A DNA stretch of 9,270 nucleotides. It comes from Bacteroidales bacterium. GTDB taxonomy: Bacteria > Bacteroidota > Bacteroidia > Bacteroidales > UBA12077. Below, one piece after another: positions 1 through 9,018 of the stretch (position 1 is the stretch's first letter; every line of letters starts with the position of its first letter). Where the stretch lies: positions 1 to 9,270 of the forward strand of contig JAUVUS010000065.1 in assembly GCA_030600865.1 (NCBI GenBank). The letters run 5' to 3'. Below the pieces are notes generated by a model that saw nothing but the letters and a program-made list of their open reading frames with translations, had not been told where the DNA came from and did no database searches. Both the position numbers and the translations under genes were made by a program.

Positions 1-2111
1 CCCGTATGACCATTTAATGCGTTATAAAACTGACCTTTCAAGCCCTTTAAAGCATAATACAATCCTAAATATATATCAGGATTATGTTTAGGGCCTTCGT
101 ATTTCTCATTAAATAAGTATGCCTGATATGCTACAAGGGCTTTCAACTGAGTGTCATCAGAAATTTGCTGAGATTTTACTGCCATGCTTTGAGAAATTGA
201 AAGCATACGCATTCTATATGCTTCTTGTCTTTGTTTTTCTGCTTCTACAGTTTGTCTTCTGGCTTCTTCTGCATTTTTTTCAGCTAAAGACCGCTGTTCG
301 GTTGCTTCTTGCTCACGCCTAACTGCCAGTCTGGTTTGTTGTTCTGCTCTTTCAAAGCTACGTGTAGCCTCTTGTTCTTTTTCAACTGCTATTTGCCTCT
401 GTTGATCTGCCACCTCTTTTTGCTCTCGTGCTTCTTGCTCTTTTTCCGTAGCAATAATAGTTTTCTCCTCGGCAATTTTTTGTTGCTGTACTGCTAATTC
501 AGTTTGCTCACTTGCAATTCTTTCTTGTTCAACAGCTTTTGCTTTCATCATTTGAGAATAGATTGTTAAACCCATTCCTATAATTGCTGCAGAACCTAAA
601 ACAACAGCAAAAATCTTTGATCGTCTTAACTGTCTTTTCTGTAATTTAACTTTATTTTCTTCTTCGGCTTTAAATTCTTTGTCGCTTGTTTGCAAGTAAA
701 CAATAGCTCTTTCAAATGCAGGGTTGTATCGTTGAGCCCATGACAATGTAGGTTTCTGTTTTTCTCTCCAGTTTAATGCTAATTGTAAATCCGGTGGACG
801 CCACAAACCTGTATTACCAATTTGATACATTTCTGAAGCTTCTGATAAACGCATATACATCTGAACTGCATTCCATTCCTCTTCGACCCAAACTTTCAGT
901 TTATTCCATATTCGCATTAAGCTTTCGTGAGATAAATCTATAATACTATCTCCTTTTAAAGCTATTTCATAGGATGGAGAAATAAATGTTCTGCCGGCAG
1001 CCCTAAATGGATTTATTACACTAATAACTTCGTCGACCGTAGATTTTGAGATTGAAGCAATATCATTAATACTTGTAGGGTGTCTAATACCCCTGTTATC
1101 GTTACCTTTCTCAGTAATAGTTTTAAACATGCTTTCGCAAATCCATTTTTCACTTTCTTTTAACTCATCATAAGCCTCATTAGCATGCTCGGAAAGAGCT
1201 TTTTCCATTTTACCAATAGCTTCATAATCGGTAATAGTAATGGCTTGGTTTTTATCTGAATGCTCCATCCAGTATTCCCATGTTCTCATTAAAGCATGCT
1301 GTAAAATTGGCAACTGATCAGGATTATCTCCTACTTCGTTTAACAATTGCTGAATCAGTTGTGTATCAATGCTTGCTCCTCCAACTGCAACAGGACCTTC
1401 TATAGCTCTGCTAAAATCATTCCGAGTCATCTGAGGAACAAGGTAATTGGAATCATTAATTAATTCTGTTAATTCATGAAACTGAGAACATTCACCAATA
1501 AAATCAGAACGCATGGTAAGTACTATATATACCGGAATATCCGAAGTTCTATTTGCATTAACGAGTAATTTAACAAAAGCTTCTGATTCGTTATATGTAG
1601 ATTGATCTTTTCTGCTACTCTTATACCTGAATAATTCCTCAAACTGGTCTACAATTATTAATATGTTTTCTTTTTCGAAATCAAACGATTGTTCCAGTAT
1701 TTCAACCAAACCATTTGAACTACTTCTTAAAATTGAAGCATTTAATTTCTGTTTAATAAGTTCATCATCTTTTTCATTTTCGCCAACAGTTTTTTCCAGT
1801 ATTGCAGATGCCAAATTCTCAATTGGAGAATTACCAGGGCGTGTAGTAATAATATTCCATTTAGATTTTGATTCGCCTATAAATCCTCCGTATAACGTTG
1901 GAACTAATCCACAATAAATTAATGATGATTTACCGCTAATTGATGCTCCTATTACAGCAACAAATTTCTCCTCTGACAATTTCTTTCAAATTTCCTCACT
2001 TTGACCTTCGCGACCAAATAACAAATGCCTATCTTCAATCTTAAAAGGTCTTAGCCCTGGAAAAGGATTAAATATACTATTGGTATTATTTGAATTGTTT
2101 TCAGGTACCAT
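1..2111 (-). CDS. nSTAND1-type NTPase with TM helix, coiled coil and start of WD40 region; internal TGA; 3' end off window
   Basis: The start is ATG at 2111-2109, overlapping the end of the TIR gene by 11 nt; 703 codons lie inside the window and the frame is still open at base 1. The N-terminus has NPFPGLRPF (15-23) and FGRE (32-35), typical of nSTAND1 proteins. It continues with Walker A GASISGKS (55-62), Walker B ILIIVDQFEELF (150-161), MRSDF (200-204), LPILQHALMRTW (267-278) and the winged-helix-like DLSHESLMRIW (392-402). A single hydrophobic helix (about 500-518) follows, then a charged coiled coil of 21-residue repeats (533-637). The last residues, ending LNGHT, look like entry into a WD40 propeller. 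Family knowledge: STAND NTPases are ATP-driven signalling switches in which the repeat region senses and oligomerisation activates. The TM helix suggests membrane anchoring. Oddity: codon 42 (1988-1986) is TGA between EEI and KKL, with perfect homology continuing after it. TTA (Leu) to TGA is one base. Sequencing error or true nonsense mutation cannot be separated here. Family assignment is very secure; the ligand is unknown. Confidence 0.93.
201..515 (-). repeat. Five degenerate 63-bp (21-residue) coding repeats forming a coiled-coil linker
   Basis: Codons 533-637 of the STAND gene divide without gaps into five 21-residue units: 533-553, 554-574, 575-595, 596-616 and 617-637. Units two to four begin ATEKEQEA, AVEKEQEA and AVRREQEA; the first and last are more diverged. 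Twenty-one residues is three heptads, so the unit length keeps the coiled-coil register. The block lies between the transmembrane helix and the WD40 entry, so it probably acts as a rigid or oligomerising stalk. The DNA copies are diverged, which suggests old duplications. Confidence 0.75.
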
Positions 2112-3503
2112 TTTTATTTATTTTTTCAATGAAAGAATTTAATCTCTTTGAAATATCTTTTTCGGCATAACTAATCAAATCCAAATCTTTTATTTGTAAG
2201 TTTATTACCGGAGATTTACCTGTATTTATTAGAATTGATTTTGCTAAAAAACTCTTCTTCCTGCCAAATCCAGGTGATTTCAATATATCGCTAAGCTTAC
2301 TGTTCAACCACTGTAAGTTCTCAACTGAATAATCAATTAGTAAAGCATCACAATTTATGAGGTTATAATAATGCTCTTGAATTAAATCTATTTTATTAGC
2401 TTTTTGTGTTGCTTCTAAAACTATCAATTTTTGTTTTACCAGTTCCTGCTTAATATCACTAAAAGTTTTATTATTTACCTCGTTTGATATTACATAAACC
2501 GATTTGTTTACTCCCTCTGATTTTATTTTGGTTTGAGCTTTAATATCTAGAATTTCTTCCGCTTTATTTCTAATAATTGTCTTAAAAACCTCAATTGGAG
2601 TTTGAATTATTTCTGTATTTTCAAGTAACTCAATATTTCTTTTAAAACTCTCGATATATAATTTTTGCTTTTCAGATTTTGGTTTTATATCAGTCGGAAT
2701 CCATACCAGACGCTTGATTACTTTATTTTCAGCTTTTAATTCTGCTACCACTTCATGAAATAAATCATTTTGCAGTTCGACACTTGAAATATCAATATTA
2801 TTTAATAACGGAGCATAATACTTACCTATAAGATGGATAGACAAGAATGATTGTTTCAAATTATCATGCACAAATTCACTAAAAGGAATCATATCTTTAG
2901 GAAAACTAACTTTCGGCAATACTTCAAATCCCAGATGTTCTAATTCCCTAATAATTGTCTCCCTGTTAAGATTTTGGTCTGTACTTGATTCAGCAATAAA
3001 TATTTTACCTTTTGATTTCGTAGTTTCTTTTTCAGCAACCGAAACAGCTTTTTTTATTTCAAATACAATGTCAAGAAATTTAAGCCATATTTCATTTTTT
3101 AATTCATCAATATGCTCCGACAAGTCAATTGTTTTATTTGTAGATTCATCGAATAAGTTAATAATTGCACAATCTTTAAATGGCTCATCTTTTATCTCAG
3201 GATGACAATTTACCTGAATAATCTTTCTGTTTTTTAACTGATCAATACTTAAAATAGTACCCTGATCATAACTGTTATTTAATAATAGTTGAATTATAAT
3301 TTTAGCACTTTCTGCAATTCCTTTTTTGCCAATTAAAGATTCGTTAGAAATAAAATTCGATACATTAATTTTCTGTTTTTTATTTGATTAAGGCCTATTT
3401 CCAATATTGACTGAAAAGCATTAAGCCAATTAATTTCATTCTCGTTTAACTTTTCTTTTTTAAACGGGACATAAATCAGGATATCAGAATTTTCATTCGA
3501 CAT
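2101..3503 (-). CDS. Protein with three tandem TIR-like domains; reading frame broken by apparent 1-nt deletion
   Basis: The start is ATG at 3503-3501, 2 nt after the phosphatase stop; the stop is TGA at 2103-2101. As written, the frame from this ATG ends after 56 codons at TAA 3335-3333. Restoring one A in the A6 run (3376-3381) gives a continuous 467-residue protein. The intact downstream part could also be read from TTG at 3123, but that start falls inside the fold and is unlikely. Domain 1 (about 6-122) opens with DILIYVPF. Domain 2 (about 167-297) has IFIAESSTD, LSIHLIGKYY and SSVELQNDL, with E243 near where TIR NADases carry their catalytic Glu. Domain 3 (about 335-450) has VYVISNE, INCDALLIDY (CDA at 385-387) and SPGFGRKKSFLAKS (409-422). 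Such multi-TIR-like proteins are commonly found beside nSTAND1-WD40 genes in bacterial conflict loci. There is no signal peptide or membrane segment, so it is cytoplasmic. Domains 1 and 3 lack an obvious catalytic Glu, so a receptor or adaptor role is as likely as NAD cleavage. Confidence 0.87.
3376..3381 (-). other. Probable frameshift position (A6 tract in the TIR-like gene)
   Basis: On the coding strand the sequence reads ATA AAA AAC AGA, and this frame meets TAA at 3335-3333. The -1 register (…AAA CAG AAA ATT AAT GTA TCG) gives the protein that continues to 2101. That register is itself closed upstream by TAA at 3390-3388, so the shift must lie between 3333 and 3390. The six-A run is the only long homopolymer in that interval and is the most likely site. 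Confidence 0.7.
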
Positions 3504-3505
3504 AT

Positions 3506-5518
3506 TTATTCGATTTTAACACCAATTATAATAATATCATCTACTTGTTCTTCTTTACCTCTCCATTCTTCGAGAATATCTTCAAGTATTTTTTCTTGTT
3601 CTTCGATGGGATTTTTATGAATTTTCAGTAATAATTCTCTAAATCTCTTTACCATAAATTTACGTCCATCATGTCCTCCAAATTGATCTGGATAACCATC
3701 GGAGAATATGTATAGTATATCTCCCTTTTGTATATCCATTTCATGATTTGTAAATTTGGGGAGTTCTTTGCCATAGTTAGCTCCAATAGGTTGCTTATCA
3801 CCCTTTATCTGGATAAGCTCATTGTCCCTAATAAGGCATAAAGGATTGTTTGCGCCGGCAAACTGTAGTTTCATATTTTTATAATCAATAATACATAAAG
3901 CTAAATCCATTCCATCCTTTACACCACTCAGATTTTCATTTTTATTTCCTTTTTCTCTGAGAGTTTCTACAACACCTTCGTTTAAATAATCGAGTATTAT
4001 ACTTGCTTTACGTGCTTTTTTAATATCAACAGCATAATTTAACTGGTTATTACCAACTATCGACATAAAAGCACCGGGAACACCATGTCCGTTACAGTCA
4101 ACTGCTGCATAAATTGCAAGGTCGTTTTTCTTTGTCATCCAATAGAAATCACCGCTTACAATATCTTTTGGTTTATATAAAATAAATGAATTTGGCAATA
4201 ATTGCTTTACAAAATTATCGGGAGGTAAAATAGCATTCTGAATACGTTGAGCATATCGAATACTATCTGTAATATGTTTATTTTTAATTTCTATTTCCTC
4301 TTTTTGACGAACCACTTCAGCGGTACGGTCTTTTACCTTTTGTTCCAGTTCATTGTAATAACTTTCCAATTCCTCAATCATTGAATTGAATTTTTGCGAA
4401 AGTGTTGTAATTTCATTATTTCCTATAACATCTGCTCGCTCATCTAAATGTCCGTTGGTAACCCTGGTTACTTTTTCAACAAGCCTTTTAATAGGACTTG
4501 TTATAACCTTTGTTTTTCGATATAAAAGAACTATTACGATTACCATCGTTAATCCAAATACCAAAACGAACTTTATTAGTTCATTTCTTAATAAAATATC
4601 TTGTTGTGTTCTATCGGAAATAATTCTAATTACTGCTCCTTTATATAAATCTGTATTTGCTCTATGAATATATAAGTACGTATAGTATAATTTTTGTCGG
4701 TTATGTTTTCTTAAAATTTTTGTTGAGTCCTGCTTGTCAAAACGCTCTTTCATAAAAAGAATTTCATTTTCTGATAATTCAACATCCTTCGTTAATGAAA
4801 TAGGGCGATCTTTGCTAATAAAAATATCAGCATCAACAACTGAAGGCTGATTTTGCGAAAGTTTGCTAATTGTCTTTTTCGAATAATTAATTATTTCATC
4901 TGCCTGTCCCGAATAAATTCCAAGTTCAATTATATATTTACCGTCAACTGTTGGTTGGTAAGTATATTTTTTTAACCGTTTTGTATTTTTTTCAATAGTA
5001 AATCGTTCAATAACATATTCTCCTTTTTCAAAAATATTGTTAATCATTTGCTCATGATCTTTTCCAAAAGAAAATAAGTTAAGGCCCAGATCAGCCTCAA
5101 AGGTTGAATTAACAATTACTCCTTCCCGATTAATTATATATATATCTTCCATTTCAGGATCCATGCCAAGCTCTTTTCGAATCTTGTTTAAGTCATCATA
5201 TTCAATATTATCAGTATTTTTAAAATAGTTATGAACCAATTTATTACTATATGCTTCCATAACTGGATTCATATTATGCTCCACAACCTCAAGAGCAACT
5301 TCCATATACCCCGTTATATGAACGATCTCTTCAGAAATCATTTTGTTTTTTGTATCAATAGATTCAACTAAATTCGATTTTGTTTGATAGTAATTAAATG
5401 CGCCTAAAATAAGTAATGCTGAAACAGCAGGTATTACAACATTTAAAATAAGTTGCTTGAAAATAGTTGTTTTTCGCATATAATAAAGTTTAATTCTTCG
5501 TATTAATTTATATAACAT
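3506..5518 (-). CDS. Membrane sensor with HAMP and SpoIIE-type PP2C serine/threonine phosphatase domain
   Basis: Intact 670-residue gene. It has TM helix 1 (about 22-42), an extracytoplasmic sensor of about 270 residues (43-313, Cache-like by size and position), TM helix 2 (314-333), HAMP (about 335-388) and a coiled coil (388-425) with EQKVKDRTAEVVRQKEEIE. A SpoIIE/PP2C domain (445-669) follows. PP2C metal-site motifs are visible: SGDFYW (455-460), DCNGHGVPGAF (474-484), FSDGYPDQ (605-612) and EQVDDIIIIGVKI (657-669), so it is probably active. Family knowledge: these enzymes remove phosphate from Ser/Thr of partner proteins, often STAS anti-anti-sigma factors, in response to an external signal. 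No kinase or STAS gene lies in this window, so the substrate is unknown; operon partners are candidates by inference only. The start is ATG 5518-5516; Met14 (ATG at 5479-5477), nearer the first membrane helix, is an alternative. It begins 24 nt after the transporter-like gene and ends 2 nt before the TIR-like gene. Confidence 0.95.
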   Translation of the reverse strand: MLYKLIRRIKLYYMRKTTIFKQLILNVVIPAVSALLILGAFNYYQTKSNLVESIDTKNKMISEEIVHITGYMEVALEVVEHNMNPVMEAYSNKLVHNYFKNTDNIEYDDLNKIRKELGMDPEMEDIYIINREGVIVNSTFEADLGLNLFSFGKDHEQMINNIFEKGEYVIERFTIEKNTKRLKKYTYQPTVDGKYIIELGIYSGQADEIINYSKKTISKLSQNQPSVVDADIFISKDRPISLTKDVELSENEILFMKERFDKQDSTKILRKHNRQKLYYTYLYIHRANTDLYKGAVIRIISDRTQQDILLRNELIKFVLVFGLTMVIVIVLLYRKTKVITSPIKRLVEKVTRVTNGHLDERADVIGNNEITTLSQKFNSMIEELESYYNELEQKVKDRTAEVVRQKEEIEIKNKHITDSIRYAQRIQNAILPPDNFVKQLLPNSFILYKPKDIVSGDFYWMTKKNDLAIYAAVDCNGHGVPGAFMSIVGNNQLNYAVDIKKARKASIILDYLNEGVVETLREKGNKNENLSGVKDGMDLALCIIDYKNMKLQFAGANNPLCLIRDNELIQIKGDKQPIGANYGKELPKFTNHEMDIQKGDILYIFSDGYPDQFGGHDGRKFMVKRFRELLLKIHKNPIEEQEKILEDILEEWRGKEEQVDDIIIIGVKIE

Positions 5519-5542
5519 AAAGTATGTTTTTACATTTAGATA

Positions 5543-8500
5543 TTATATTGTTTGTGATTCTATAGTTTGTTTACCAATTTTTGAGTTAATCCAGTTTATA
5601 ACAGCAATTTCAATCTTATGAAAATCAAACATATTGTAAATTACATCATTTTTTTCTATATAAAAAATAGTGGTTTCTCCTTGCGGGTTTAATGAGACCT
5701 TCCTTTTAGCATCTTTCAATATCTCATTCATATCATATAATTCACCTTCAATAAGTTCTAGTTTTTCTTCATCGTCAATTGAAAGCAATATTGACGCACC
5801 TTTTACAATAAGCACTTTATCTCTTAAGTCTGATACGATAATATCGTTAAGCTCATAAGAATCATAAGTTAAGTTATTCATCGATTTTGCCAATTCGTAT
5901 AAATACCTTCCATCAACATTTTTAAAATATTTAATTGACTTTAAGAACCATGTTTTTTCAACAAGCAAATGATTTTTAGAAAAACTTAATAAATCTATAG
6001 TATTATCAAGTTCTTCACGGTATATTTGATTTAACCGCTTTCCAATAGTATTAAACCGGTCTTTATCGATACCATTAATAACAATACCGGCAGTTTCTCT
6101 TAATATTTCATGTGAGTTAAAAAGGTGTGCAATTAAATCATTTGGAATTTCATTATTTTCAATTTCTGAAAATGCAAAAATTGCACATACTTTTGTCCAG
6201 ATATTAGTTTCGTTAATATCTCTATTAATAATTGAAATAATTAAGTCATTAAATAAAAGTTTCTCAACCGGATAATAATTTTGAAGCTGTTTTATTTTTT
6301 CAGTCAACGAAATGTCCTCAACAACAGGAAATAATTTTGGTTTTATTTCTTCTTGTATAAACAAGTCTAATAATTCTAATGCATAACTAATTCCTTCTGC
6401 TGTACCACTTTCAATATTTTCCTTAACATGCATAATTGATTTAGCATCGTAAGCTAAAGACAACAATAGATATAGTAACTCGTAATTTGCTTTTATTTCT
6501 TCTTTCAGCGCTTCTTTAAGATAATCAAATCCCTGCGCTTCATCAAGTGTGGTCTGCGCAGCTATATTATAACCCATTACACCAATATATTTTTCAATAA
6601 TATGATGTATTTTTATAATAGTTTTTTCATCTGCATTAAATTCTGCTTCTTTTAAAGCAATTAAAACATAGTTAAGAACTTCTTCGTTTGGATGATCAAG
6701 TTTTTTTATTAAAAGTGATTTAGCCCTTTCACCTCCTATTTGACCCATCAATTTAACGAGACGTAGTAAAATTCTATGACTTGTACCTGTTTTATAAAAA
6801 TACAGGTCAATATTACTTAAAGCATTTTCGCCAAAACTTGCCAATGAATCATAAGCATAAGAAATTAATCCGGGAGTATCAAGATAATCAATTATTAAAG
6901 GACAAAATTCAATATTTTTCGTATTAGTTACTGCTTTAATAACTGCGATTTTAACAGGTAGTTGTAAATCTCTTAATAATGCTTTTAGATAAACAAATAG
7001 TTCCGGTTCGTAAAATTTACCCATTAAAAAAGCAGCAAGGATTCTTTCTTCGGTACCTTTTAATTTAGAAAGACTAATAAGCTTATCAATTCCGGGAGAT
7101 TTTTCAATTTTTATATCAACACTATTTAGTAACTCCGACATAGAATATGTATTTTCCGGCAAATACTTAAATGAATCTATAAGCTTAGATTCCACTACTC
7201 TTTGTATTGCATAATCAGAAATTACTTTATTTTGATGATTTATTAAACTGTTTATTTTTTCCTCGAATTTTAACGGATGTAATTCAAAATCGATATCGAG
7301 GCCTGGAACTATTTGGTTAAAGTCAATGGATTCGTCTTGTAAATTCTCATTTATAAAATCCGATACATTTTCTATTTCCTCTTTCTTTCCTTTATATTCA
7401 GCAAGGGATTTTTGCAAAGATATTTTATATTCGGCATAAAGTTTTCGGGCAATAAAAAACCAAATCACAAGTATTATAATTAATGAATAGGAAAAATGGA
7501 TTAACTTAAAAAATTCAAATAAACTTAACGCAGCTAATAAAAGTCCGGCAAAAAGAGCTGCTATTTCATTTATAGTTCCATCTACATAAGCCTGCACATC
7601 ATGTCGTATTTCTGCTTTTAACGACTGATACATAATTTTAAATGAAGGAACTTCAACTGCATCTTTTAAAGCTTTAGAAAATAATCTGCTTAAGGATATA
7701 ATCAAAAAGAAAAATAAAAAGCTTGCTGATGCTGTTGTATAACCAAATACAGAACCTATTAAAACTGCAATAGCTGTAAAAATCCCTAATAAAAATGCTG
7801 AAATAAGTACACTTACTTTCAGACCATAGGTTTTCATCAACTTGCTATATAAAAATGTTTTAAACAAGAAGGTAAATAAAAGTAAACTACCTGTAAATGC
7901 TCCCAGGAATTCTGCTAAATCGTTATGATCAGGGTAATTCTCTTTTGTAACAGAAAGAAATGTAAACTGAATAAAAAATGCTGCTAACATCGACATCACA
8001 ACAAAAACAGACATGTACAAAACATATTTATTTTTTAGAAGTTCAGGTAATCGTTTCCGTTTTTTCTCTTTCTTTATTGTTTCTTGATTTAAATTATACT
8101 TAAGAGAAATAATAATTTGCATTATAAATGCACACATCACACTAACCGAACTCAAAAAAAGCAGGTTTTTCTGTTCAAATCCTACTGAGATTAACACCGG
8201 AATTGCAAATGTACTTAGGATTGCTCCAAATATTTGTCCACTGTCAATAAGTCCAAACAATCTTTTACCCTGTCTAAGTGAAAACATTCTGCCCACAGCG
8301 CCCCAAAAACCAAGCAAAGCCATAATATTCAGGGGCCCCATCATAATGAAAATTAAAAATACCAACCAGGGACTTTCTGTGTATTGAAATAATACTCTTA
8401 ACAGAGCTGTTGATATTAAAATAAAAATAAGATTAAACATTGCCACAGTCGAAAACTTATATCGACTTTGAAATCTGGCATATAAAGTAGTCAAAACAAT

Positions 8501-8692
8501 ACCCACTAAACCAGAAATAACGTAGGCTTTGGGGATCATAGAAGCAGGATATGCATTAAGAAATAATGCATGTGCTCCTACATCAAAAGCACCATAAAAT
8601 ATTCCGAGAAAAACCGACTGAATAAGGAACAATAAAACGCTGGTTTTTTCATCCTGTTCTATATTAAAAATAGCGTAAACATCTTTCCTCAT
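5543..8692 (-). CDS. Npt1/Npt2 (ATP/ADP translocase)-like MFS membrane protein fused to HEAT-like repeats and a degenerate cNMP-binding-like domain
   Basis: Intact 1049-residue gene, first in the leftward operon. Residues 1-420 contain about twelve hydrophobic helices (roughly 17-34, 58-71, 81-101, 109-131, 150-171, 176-196, 223-246, 261-280, 292-314, 321-338, 374-391 and 399-417). The stretch SRLFSKALKDAVEVPSF (335-351) and the following DGTINEIAALFAG (371-383) resemble ATP/ADP translocase-like MFS proteins. Residues about 440-905 are soluble and helical, with HEAT-like units such as RAKSLLIKKLDHPNEEVLNY (656-675). Residues about 910-1045 resemble a cyclic-nucleotide-binding fold: SIKYF entry helix, a beta-rich core with IVKGASILLSI (962-972) and FYIEKNDVIY (1010-1019), and a closing helix. 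The phosphate-binding-cassette arginine is not recognisable, so ligand binding is doubtful. It is far longer than plain nucleotide transporters (about 500 residues). Transported substrate, if any, is unknown; a receptor or scaffold role is possible. The start is ATG 8692-8690. Confidence 0.88.
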   Translation of the reverse strand: MRKDVYAIFNIEQDEKTSVLLFLIQSVFLGIFYGAFDVGAHALFLNAYPASMIPKAYVISGLVGIVLTTLYARFQSRYKFSTVAMFNLIFILISTALLRVLFQYTESPWLVFLIFIMMGPLNIMALLGFWGAVGRMFSLRQGKRLFGLIDSGQIFGAILSTFAIPVLISVGFEQKNLLFLSSVSVMCAFIMQIIISLKYNLNQETIKKEKKRKRLPELLKNKYVLYMSVFVVMSMLAAFFIQFTFLSVTKENYPDHNDLAEFLGAFTGSLLLFTFLFKTFLYSKLMKTYGLKVSVLISAFLLGIFTAIAVLIGSVFGYTTASASFLFFFLIISLSRLFSKALKDAVEVPSFKIMYQSLKAEIRHDVQAYVDGTINEIAALFAGLLLAALSLFEFFKLIHFSYSLIIILVIWFFIARKLYAEYKISLQKSLAEYKGKKEEIENVSDFINENLQDESIDFNQIVPGLDIDFELHPLKFEEKINSLINHQNKVISDYAIQRVVESKLIDSFKYLPENTYSMSELLNSVDIKIEKSPGIDKLISLSKLKGTEERILAAFLMGKFYEPELFVYLKALLRDLQLPVKIAVIKAVTNTKNIEFCPLIIDYLDTPGLISYAYDSLASFGENALSNIDLYFYKTGTSHRILLRLVKLMGQIGGERAKSLLIKKLDHPNEEVLNYVLIALKEAEFNADEKTIIKIHHIIEKYIGVMGYNIAAQTTLDEAQGFDYLKEALKEEIKANYELLYLLLSLAYDAKSIMHVKENIESGTAEGISYALELLDLFIQEEIKPKLFPVVEDISLTEKIKQLQNYYPVEKLLFNDLIISIINRDINETNIWTKVCAIFAFSEIENNEIPNDLIAHLFNSHEILRETAGIVINGIDKDRFNTIGKRLNQIYREELDNTIDLLSFSKNHLLVEKTWFLKSIKYFKNVDGRYLYELAKSMNNLTYDSYELNDIIVSDLRDKVLIVKGASILLSIDDEEKLELIEGELYDMNEILKDAKRKVSLNPQGETTIFYIEKNDVIYNMFDFHKIEIAVINWINSKIGKQTIESQTI

Positions 8693-9018
8693 AATAATTC
8701 TAAATTTGAAGGTGTTAATTTACTAATTAAATTTCTATTATTCTATATAAAGAGCAATTTACAAATGGTATAATTAGCTAATAATATCAGTTAATTACAA
8801 GAAATTTATCTATTAGTCACCAATATTGCTTTATTTATAAATAAATACCTTTTGTTAATAAAATTTTTACAAAAAATATATAAGCAAAAAAACATATATA
8901 TCGCTGTTTTTGTTAATTAGATAATTTAATTGAAATTAAGCATTAAAATAATTATTAGAAAATACTAATTGATAATTAATTAAAAGTATATATCTTTATG
9001 TTCAGTTAATTATTCAAT
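8693..9018. other. AT-rich divergent intergenic region
   Basis: These 326 bases separate the leftward operon from the rightward transporter gene and should hold promoters for both. No open frame or tRNA is recognisable. A good Bacteroidota-type promoter is visible for the rightward gene only; on the other strand I found no clear TTG-N19-TAnnTTTG match before 8692. A weak inverted repeat (AAAAACA at 8888-8894, TGTTTTT at 8905-8911) has a 7-bp stem and 10-nt loop, but could be chance in such AT-rich DNA. Confidence 0.8.
8969..8998 (+). promoter_or_regulatory. Bacteroidota-type sigma-A promoter for the VUT transporter gene
   Basis: TTG at 8969-8971 (-33 element) is followed by exactly 19 bases and TATCTTTA at 8991-8998, matching seven of eight positions of the -7 consensus TAnnTTTG. 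Transcription would begin near 9003-9006, leaving a short leader of about 15 bases before ATG 9019. The match is by eye in AT-rich DNA, so chance is possible, but spacing and position are right. Confidence 0.5.

Noticed and set aside
119..497. Leucine- and phenylalanine-rich plus-strand frames that look like small membrane proteins.
   Set aside because: They are antisense shadows of the Glu/Gln/Lys-rich coiled coil on the minus strand, whose homology is clear.
3061..3123. TTG at 3123 as the true start of a 340-residue protein.
   Set aside because: Coding homology extends in frame upstream through the first TIR-like domain to an ATG 2 nt after the phosphatase stop, once the A6 shift is corrected.
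3224..3382. A 13-base identical sequence (tttctgtttttta) at 3224-3236 and 3370-3382, considered as a recombination repeat.
   Set aside because: It is short and T-rich, and the two copies are read in different codon contexts; chance is likely in this composition.
8886..8911. Hairpin in the intergenic region as terminator or operator.
   Set aside because: The stem is only 7 A/T-rich pairs, and no gene ends here because the flanking genes diverge.
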